In this document: piece by piece, positions 56,925-64,000 of the stretch
Layout of the letters: each line of letters starts with the position of its first letter
How positions within the stretch are numbered: position 1 is the first letter of the stretch
DNA from: Symsagittifera roscoffensis
Taxonomy: Eukaryota > Xenacoelomorpha > Acoela > Convolutidae
DNA length: 64,000 bases
Direction: 5' to 3'
Assembly: GCF_963678635.1 (NCBI RefSeq)
Contig: NC_087063.1
Span: forward strand, 55,147,504-55,211,503
The notes under the pieces: generated by a model
What the model was told of the DNA's origin: nothing
What the model saw: the letters and a program-made list of their open reading frames with translations, nothing else
The model's database searches: none
Program-made: the position numbers and the translations under genes

Positions 56925-58261
56925 CAAATGGCCGAAAAACAAGAACCAAAATGAAAGAAAATTAGAAGAATTTAGAAGTTTTAGAACTTCTAAACGACGC
57001 ACAAAGGAAGAAACAAAGAAGCGACGAAAGAGAAGATGTTAAAACTCAGAATCGTTTTGTATGTGACCAAAAACTCAACTAAGTTTGCAATTGAAACTGA
57101 AAAGAAAACATTTAGTTGAGCTTTGAAGATTAGAGAATTTGTTGCATTTTATAAATTTGCATTATGATTTTAGTTAGTGGCTTTAGAGACACTTACTATT
57201 TATTTAAAAAGGCTTGAGTGAAGAAAATATTAAAATATTCCAGCCCGCATGGTTGTTCTCAATCAATTAAGACGACTGATCACTTTGTGGTGACATGAAG
57301 GGCTTGGGTAATCTCTTGAAGAAGGAGATTTTTTCATTGTTCATTCTAACCTCCGAGTTTCGTAATTTTAAAATTCAGGGCCAGTAACAATTAAATTTCC
57401 GAACGTAAGGATAAATTTAGTTTGTGGGTTGGCAGGACCTTTTGTGAATTCTGATGGGTGCCAATTTGAACGACACGCAACCTTTTTATATTTCGCACAC
57501 ACTGAAGCGGCGAAATAGAACAGTAGCAGTGAAAAAAACTACGAGAAACTAACGACAGATTGAAGTTATAACTGGAATTTGTCAGGAACCACTCTGAGTT
57601 GTGACGATTGTGCCGCTACAATCGTTGCGACGCGAATCCCGAGAACAAGGAAGGGTGTTGGGACGACGTGTCCAGCCTTCCCGAAAGAAATAAGGACTTT
57701 ATTTCCCCGGAGTCCAGAATCCAGGGGTATAGGGCCCCAGACTCAAACTGTTTGATATTAAATTTTGGCTTCCTGGTCATGTCCTGAGTTGAATTTAATT
57801 AACATCCCGATTCATTTTCAGAGAATGAGAAGCTAGGAGTGAGGGAAAGGGTTGATCCATCTTCGATGGAGATGATGATCTTTATCTACTGAACAAAAAC
57901 AATAGTAATATAATAAACAGTAGTAGCCCTGTTTTTAGGAGTGACCTCGTGGTCTGGGGACACTGAGATCCAGCCATGAGCTCACTATTCTTTCATATAA
58001 ATAAGTTAATTTGTGTGTTTTGACCGAAGCCGGAAACAGTAACGTTTTTGTCGACCCGATGTTAGGAAAACCATCAAAAGAACTGGCTTTGGCAGAGACG
58101 GTGAAAAGCATGTAGAGCTGTACTTAGACGCTAGCCAGTCGTTGTAGAACCTAGCTATATTTTCAGTCGATATGTACTTCCGGGCGAATGTTACATAGAT
58201 GTTTTTATGGCGCTCCTGGGTGTTATTTCTTTTTAACATCATGACCGGCAGAACCGTTAAT

Positions 58262-58287
58262 GAGCACTCCGCGCCGAGCGGACGCTC
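58262..58287 (+). ncRNA. Conserved GC-rich hairpin in LTR
   Basis: A 26-base sequence starting gagcactccgcgccgagcgg can pair its ends (gagc/gctc) and its inner arms (tccgc/gcgga) around the loop gccga. The antisense fragments at 41891-41916 and 45757-45782 carry the same hairpin with ttcgc/gcgga, so one inner pair changes from C-G to a T-G wobble and stays paired. May be a structured RNA element such as a packaging or export signal; function unproven. Confidence 0.3.
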
Positions 58288-59911
58288 ACGATAACACCTT
58301 TCATAAGGCCCTAACCACCGGGGTGGAAGGGTAGTTCGGAACGCGGAAGCCTACCGGATTCCGGTGAATAGTTTTTTAACCTACTTAAGACCAAAAGTTC
58401 ACGAACCAGGATGGGTGGGGGGATTCGCGGTCCCGTCATTTCCTGAGCGGTACGCGACCAAAAAACTTAGAGATATACAAAAAACCAAACAAAAAGTATT
58501 ATAGTACCTAAGAAAAACAAAAAAAACATAAAAAATAAGCTAAAAAGCTTTAAAAAAAAATAAAAACAGTAAAAAAGTAGAAATCATCCCCCAGGCGAGA
58601 TGTGATCTGACCCTACCGTTGGTTGTTGTTAGATATACTGTTGCTGCAGGCATTTATATCAAACAGCATCGTTACGACTAAAATTGTGGCCCGTTTCTGG
58701 TGTCTGTACTGTAGGATTGTTTGAGTATTTAAGCACGTTAATGCTAATTTGGGCTCAATCCGGAGGGATCTTGGGATCAGAGCGGAAGACTGATCCGGCG
58801 AGCAGTTCGAGGAGCGACAAGAACGGGCTCAAGGACAACAAAAACCGACTGTTGGGTGTCGTTAACAAGTTTTGTATCCCTTTTGGTACAAGAAAGTAAG
58901 ATAGTTATCTGTGGGGGGCTCCACAGTGCTGCACTGTAGTGACCCTTCACCGAACTGCGAATTTCCGAGTTAGGCACCTTAATTCGGAAAATGAACAAAC
59001 CCGGAGGGCTATAGTATTACTAGTATTATTATTTATACAGCCTATATTAATACTCCCATACCGTTTTTCAATAAAAAACACACTAATCAGACCGGTTTTT
59101 AGGGTCAAAATAGCGATATTTTGATCCCCCCACAAATCGCGATTTTTTGAGATATCGATATTTTTGAAACATAAAAAAAGCGCTAAATTAGTGAGTTACA
59201 TCGTAATTGTACTAGTATAATAGGCAGAACCGGTGAAGTTTAGTTCGGAAGTGGTTGGAACTAATTGGGTACCAAAAACCGATTTTTTTGGATTTTTGAA
59301 GAAACAAAACGCTACAAAATAAGAAAATTTTTTGAAATTTTTGAGTTAGGACAGTGAAAATTGTTGTTCGGACAACTTTTACCAGTGTTTCGACATGTTT
59401 TAAAACCCGCTTGCCGATAAATTTCCGGGTTACAGTGAAATTGAACTTAACGTGTTTGATTTAGTGGATTCGTCAATCCGGAGGGGTCAAAGTAGCATTT
59501 TTTTTTGGCAAATTTTTTCAGCTGGAACGTTTTAGATCGGGTTTTTTGCATTGAACTAGAAGAGTATAGGACTTTTGAGCTCGGATCAAAAATTTTTAGG
59601 TCAAAAAGAACAGAATTGCGAAAAAAGTTAGGCGGAACCTATAAGAGAGAAAATTTTTTGATTTTAGAAAAAAGAAGTTTTGGTTGATAACTTTAAAACT
59701 TTTGGCCAGATCCAGTTGATCTTAGTACCATTAGATCAAAAATTAGATGAGCTTACTCATGAAACCATCAATTTTTTTAAAAAAGTAAGCGTGCGAATTT
59801 TTTAGGATTGTTTTTAGCAAATTCACTAAATCGGGAATGTAGTCCCTTCACGTTTTATAAAAAAATTTTGGAAAGCCCTTACACCCCTACCAAAGGTTAT
59901 AAACGGTTGAA

Positions 59912-60960
59912 TAAGGCAATTTTCGCTGTTCTAGGCAAAAAAAAGGAAGGCTAAGGAAACCACAAAACCATAGTCGAGTCGAAACTAGGCTAGTGATAAG
60001 ACCCTTTACAGCTAAGGTGAATTGTCAAATAAGAGGCTTAGCTTCAATCCGAAAGGATCTTGGGAAAGAAAACACACCCTTCCTAGTTAGTTCAAACAGC
60101 ATAATAGCATCGGAGAACGTATCCGGAAGGGTATCGGGTGAATTTTTTGAAAGTCTCTGAAAAGCAATTTTTATAAACCCGGAGAGGTCCCAGGTTTGCC
60201 AATCCGGAAGGGTCTCAATTTTGCCAATCCGGAAGGGTCGCATTTTTGCCAATCCGGAAGGGTACCAATTTAGCCAATCCAGAGGGATCTTATTTTTGCC
60301 ATTCCGGAAGGGTCCCAATTTTGCCAACCCGGAAGGGTCCCAATTTTGCCAATCTGCAAGGGTCCCAATTGAGCCAATCCGGAGGGGCACTATTTTTGCC
60401 AATCCGGAGGTATCCTGTGTTTGCCAATGTGTTTGAATAAGGCAATTTTCGCTGTTCTAGGCAAAAAAGGAAGGCTAAGGAAACCACAAAACCATATTCG
60501 AGTCGAAACTAGGCTAGTGATAAGACCCTTTACAGCTAAGGTGAATTGTCAAATAAGAGGCTTAGCTTCAATCCGAAAGGATCTTGGGAAAGAAAACACA
60601 CCCTTCCTAGTTAGTTCAAACAGCATAATAGCATCGGAGAACGTATCCGGAAGGGTATCGGGTGAATTTTTTGAAAGTCTCTGAAAAGCAATTTTTATAA
60701 ACCCGGAGAGGTCCCAGGTTTGCCAATCCGGAAGGGTCTCAATTTTGCCAATCCGGAAGGGTCGCATTTTTGCCAATCCGGAAGGGTACCAATTTAGCCA
60801 ATCCAGAGGGGTCTTATTTTTGCCATTCCGGAAGGGTCCCAATTTTGCCAACCCGGAAGGGTCCCAATTTTGCCAATCTGCAAGGGTCCCAATTGAGCCA
60901 ATCCGGAGGGGCACTATTTTTGCCAATCCGGAGGTATCCTGTGTTTGCCAATCCGGAGGG
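59912..60960 (+). repeat. Tandem duplication of a 524-bp minisatellite module
   Basis: The sequence ttgaataaggcaattttcgc occurs at about 59908 and 60432, and the following half kilobase is nearly identical in both: conserved block with gagtcgaaactaggctagtg, then 25-base units. It is the same module that is multiplied on the minus strand at 37707-41130, but the duplication breakpoints differ, so the events are independent. Confidence 0.85.
60177..60427 (+). repeat. Minisatellite block 4
   Basis: About ten units of 25 bases, ttttgccaatccggaagggt plus five variable bases. The period is not a multiple of three, which explains similar peptides in three frames and argues against coding. Confidence 0.9.
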
Positions 60961-61067
60961 GTGCTATTTTTGCCAACCCGGAGGGGTATTGTTTTTGCCA
61001 ATCCGGAGGGGTACTGTTTCTGCCAATCCGGAGGAGTACTGTTTTTGCCAATCCGGGTGGGTACTAT
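60702..61067 (+). repeat. Minisatellite block 5, nearest the promoter
   Basis: About fourteen 25-base units. The last units change from ccggaagggt to ccggaggggt, showing a gradient of divergence toward the TATA box at 61170. The first ten units correspond to block 4; the rest are an extension found only here. Confidence 0.9.
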
Positions 61068-61169
61068 TTTGTTAAGACTTAAGTAGACAGAAGAAAAGAT
61101 AGTAGTGAAAGGTATTAGGTTATTAAGAGTCAGGCTAGGGACCAGTGACTGCACTGGTAACTTGCCTTT

Positions 61170-61177
61170 TATAAAAG
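61170..61177 (+). promoter_or_regulatory. TATA box of the long LTR
   Basis: TATAAAAG, about 100 bases downstream of minisatellite block 5 and about 530 bases upstream of the gag start of copy E. The equivalent minus-strand sites of copy B read ttatgtaaaag. Position and sequence suggest the U3 promoter, with transcription starting about 30 bases downstream. Confidence 0.5.
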
Positions 61178-61700
61178 ACCAGACCAAAACAAAACAGTTA
61201 TAAGCTCGGATATTCTCGACACTAAGTCTAAATTGAAAAAGAGTTTGTAACTGATTCGTTTTTGGGAAAGTGATTGCCCTAAGGATTTTAGTAGGTCTAG
61301 CTCGGGCAATCCGATGGCACATAGGTAACACAGGAGTCGGTGGGTGCAATAGACGCCCACTTGAGAATATTACGGCCTTCAAGTTTTGTCTGTTTGGTGC
61401 AGCACCGAACAGGGAAAGCTCTTTCTTTGAAAACAAGTTCAACTATCACATTGCGACTGACTAAAGTACAAAACCCATACGTTTTTCATTGAAAATATAT
61501 ATATTTTTTCATTTTTGGTTTTAAATCAATAATTTTTGTGCTGCGATATTATCAGTAGTCAAACAATAAGGACACTGGCAATCGAATTGAGTGTATAGGC
61601 TGTAAGAAGTGAAAAATCGAAAGTGAGTCTAGACAAGTCAAGGATACCTAAACTAAGTGATAACTCCAGGAAATTAAAACCAGAGAAACAGAAAAGAGCA
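61178..61700 (+). other. Copy E: LTR end and gag leader
   Basis: Non-coding stretch between the TATA box and gag. It matches 37010-37660 in reverse complement at blocks around 61290-61350 and 61430-61460 (attgcgactgactaa). A primer-binding site is expected here but no convincing tRNA 3' complement was found. It includes tatcagtagtcaaacaataa, the counterpart of a conserved minus-strand stretch near 37085. Confidence 0.5.
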
Positions 61701-64000
61701 ATGAACGACAAAGGGAAGAAAGTTTCAGGCAGAATGGTTGAAACCGGGAGTCAAAAGTCCTCAGAAGGATAGAAGGCAGGGTTAGAGGTAGAGGTCCATT
61801 CGGACCCTGCCATGGATGAGAACCAAGAGGGACATGGACCGGAAGGGAGTGGAAACAGAAGATTGGCGAGTGAATCTACTCCGGTAGAACAAGGCCAGGA
61901 TTTTGGCACTTCCACCGGGACCCTGGACCGAGAAGTGATATCGGAACTGTCCGATATCTCAACTAAAAATGTAGCGACTACAAAATCACCCACAGACAAC
62001 ACCATGATGCTTGGCGTAACAGAGAAACCGGCAATTTCCTCATCGTTTTCAGAAAGAGTGAAGAACACTTTCGGAAACTTCTTTCCATTTACCATGGGAA
62101 TGCGTAGAGTCGATTAAGCAGAAACCCAGGAAGAAGAAGAGGACAATGACGGACAAGATGACTTTGGATCTCAAGTCAGCCTCAGTAGCTCGACTCAGGA
62201 GAAAGACGCATACACCGATAGAGAGACTGGTACCTTGGCCCAATTTGGTGTGGTGAGGACAAGCAAGACCACAAACGGATCAGGCCACTCAGGAGATTTT
62301 GTGAGCATGACGAGCTCGGAAATGCGAACTTCGAAGAATAGAGACACAGGGCTATGTAACGCACCTGTGGATCCAGAAGTGGATCATGAAAAGACGTCGA
62401 GGCAGAGAATCAAAGCTCCAATCTCGACCAGCACCAAGGTACCTGGGATAGACAGGGTGACACCGCCACTCGTGACGCCATTAGTGGACAAAGGAGCATC
62501 AATTGAAGAAGCTTTGACCAACATAGTAGGCAGCAAAGGAGAACAGAATGAACAGACGTCCTTAAGAATGAGTGAACTAGAATCAGCAGTCCAGGTCGAG
62601 AGAGAAAATCTGCGGGAAGGGATCAACCGCAACAGACAAGAAGTTAGTAGAAGCGAAAAACACTTGAACGAGAGAACGGACGAACACTTGGCAAAGAACT
62701 TGTCGCCAATGACGAGGGAAGCTGAGCAAAGAGAGCTACGATTGAGAGACGACATGGAGAAGTTGAGAATTCAGCAAGAGCAGACACTTGGGACTCTTGA
62801 CACGAAGATAGATGCGATGATGGAGAGGCGAACTCAGGCTATCATGGATATGTTGGACGGGATAGTAGGCAGCAGGAGTGGATCAAAAAAATGGGGAATC
62901 GAAATTGGGAGAACCCAAGAGGGAGCCGAGGCTGAACTTCAATGAAGAGCAGAACAGGAGAAGGACATATGGATCCACTAGAGGAAGGAGCAGTTCATCA
63001 GGCTATTCAGGCTATGCCACGGGGGACAATAGAACAGGGGGCCCAGACATCAGAGGAAGTTCAACTGGCAACAGACGGACCTCAAACGAACGACCGACGC
63101 AAGATACATATGCGACTGGGAGATGTGATTCCAGGAACAGGAGTCATGCGAGTCAAGGAAGGAACACTCCCAGTGACCAGGACAGATAATCCAGAGCCCT
63201 TATCAGGGGCAATGATACAGTGGCGGGGCATTCAAGAGACGCTACATCAATGGCCACAGCCTTTGAATCTCTGAATAGGTCTTTGGAGACATTCCTTAGG
63301 AGGTTATTTAAAACCATTGAACGTAGTGAAAAGTCCAGAAGAGTCTTTAAGAAACCAAGATGCTATGAAGACGAATCTGATGGCTGTATTGATACCTGGA
63401 TAGAGGCGATGCAACTGCATTTTGAAGAAGAGGACTTGTCCGAAAGGCATGAATGTAGTGCTCTTACCAGTAATTTGGAAGGGACAGCCTTACACTGCGT
63501 GATGGCCAAAAACCAATACCAGCGGGACACTGCTGAGAAAGTCTTTGAAATCTTGTGAAATCATTTTGGCTCAGGGGTGCAAGGACACCAGGCAATGATG
63601 TGCCTCGAGATATGGAGGCAACGTGAGCATGAGACGATACACAAGTTTCTAGACGATGTGAAGATGCTGAGAAGGTATAGTCAACCAGATGATTCGAACA
63701 GAAGGATGAACCTGGCCGTAGCCACAAAATTCATCGTTAGTGTGAAGAATGATGAGCTTCGAACAATATTAGCGACACGTTACACATCACTTTCAACCAA
63801 TGCGCCAACACCAAGGAGTTGAGACTCAAGTCAAAAGAAAATCTTTTGCTGAAGCCTCCATCGAGATTTGGATATTACAAAAACAATTATGGCAGTTTTA
63901 ACAATGGACCAGCAAACCAACGAAACAACTGGTACAAACCAAGGGACGATATGGACAAGAGACGCTCTCGTGCAAATTGCAGTTTGACAGACCATCATGT
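61701..64000 (+). pseudogene. gag: Copy E: Gag, truncated by window end
   Basis: ATG at 61701 opens MNDKGKKVSGRMVETGSQKS in the frame of 61812-62117, interrupted by TAG after SSEG. Conserved N terminus (NVATTKSPTDN, SFSERVKNTFGNFFPFTMG), coiled coil at 62235-62945 (236 residues, EQREL and MEKLRIQQEQTLGTLDTKID), RG/SR-rich part at 62878-63189 (RTYGSTRGRSSSSGYSGYAT), capsid-like part at 63220-63558 (DGCIDTWIEAMQLHFEEEDL), MNLAVATKFIVSVKNDELRT at 63577-63822, and the start of knuckle 1 (SRANCSLTDHH) at the window edge. Coiled coil and RG-rich parts overlap in different frames, so it is frameshifted. Gag would package genomic RNA into particles. Protease and pol should follow outside the window. 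Confidence 0.85.

Larger units (their letters stand above)
57022..61500 (+). repeat. Long LTR shared by copies C and E (3' end approximate)
   Basis: A polypurine run (gacgaaagagaaga, 57022-57036) is followed by TGTTAAAACTCAGAATCG at 57037, the same start as in copy A. The region runs about 4.4 kb without an element gene and matches copy A and B LTR at 57037-58200 and the antisense fragments at 57570-59830. It ends with a promoter-like region and leads into the gag leader of copy E. Because the only sequence between ORF-X of copy C and gag of copy E is this segment, it is likely one LTR joining two element bodies. The 3' boundary (a CA before a primer-binding site) could not be located; candidates lie between 61320 and 61560. 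Confidence 0.55.

Noticed and set aside
60177-61067. Regular short repeats that could suggest a CRISPR array
   Set aside because: Units are contiguous with only about five variable bases and no unique spacers, no cas genes, and the context is eukaryotic.
61318-61345. Possible primer-binding site after taaca (cataggtaacacagg)
   Set aside because: The following bases do not convincingly match a tRNA 3' end that I can verify, and the LTR end is not fixed independently.
60549-61442. Minus-strand frame of 297 residues with IGKNSTPPDW-type repeats
   Set aside because: It is a translation of the 25-base minisatellite and LTR. A period not divisible by three yields such frames in all phases.

Overview
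The window is eukaryotic and consists almost entirely of degenerate, nested copies of one large LTR retroelement of the Ty3/Gypsy (Metaviridae) type. I see no convincing host gene, tRNA or rRNA. The host is probably an invertebrate, and a nematode is my best guess: TTTTCAG-like 3' splice signals, RT and RNase H of Cer1-like character, and Gag with two CCHC knuckles. The species is not determined. Nearly every reading frame is broken by stops or frameshifts, so most entries are called pseudogenes.

The element, pieced together by comparing copies, runs: long LTR (about 4.4 kb; a 25-bp GGAA-core minisatellite lies just upstream of a TATA box), short leader, gag (coiled coil, RG/SR-rich part, capsid-like part, two zinc knuckles), aspartic protease, RT, RNase H, integrase with a long C-terminal extension, a 0.4-kb junction with a conserved splice-acceptor-like motif, and then an additional reading frame of about 8.2-8.6 kb (here ORF-X) that ends just before a polypurine tract and the next LTR. 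Without its internal duplications the internal region is about 16 kb, very large for a Ty3-like element.

Layout. 1-14760 (+): copy A, from RNase H through integrase and ORF-X into a truncated 3' LTR. 14830-37010 (-): copy B, tail-to-tail with A, with LTR remnant, ORF-X, integrase, RNase H, RT, protease and a Gag-protease region multiplied by internal tandem duplications. 37010-41560 (-): leader, promoter-proximal LTR and minisatellite of copy B, also tandemly duplicated together with the gag 5' end. 41561-48300: a 3.87-kb segment (antisense LTR piece plus sense integrase, copy D) present twice in tandem. 46720-56924 (+): copy C, integrase and the best ORF-X. 57037 to about 61.5 kb (+): long LTR shared by copy C and the next element. 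61701-64000 (+): gag of copy E, cut by the window end.

ORF-X is the main item of interest. It appears three times with the same order: N-terminal coiled coil, an SGNH (GDSL-type) hydrolase-like domain, long unrecognised central modules, a charged linker with a KRKR motif, and a Cys-containing C-terminal region with one hydrophobic segment that resembles an envelope-type membrane protein. The pol genes would supply copying and integration. A spliced subgenomic RNA could supply ORF-X. That scheme is inference from gene order and short motifs, not shown directly.
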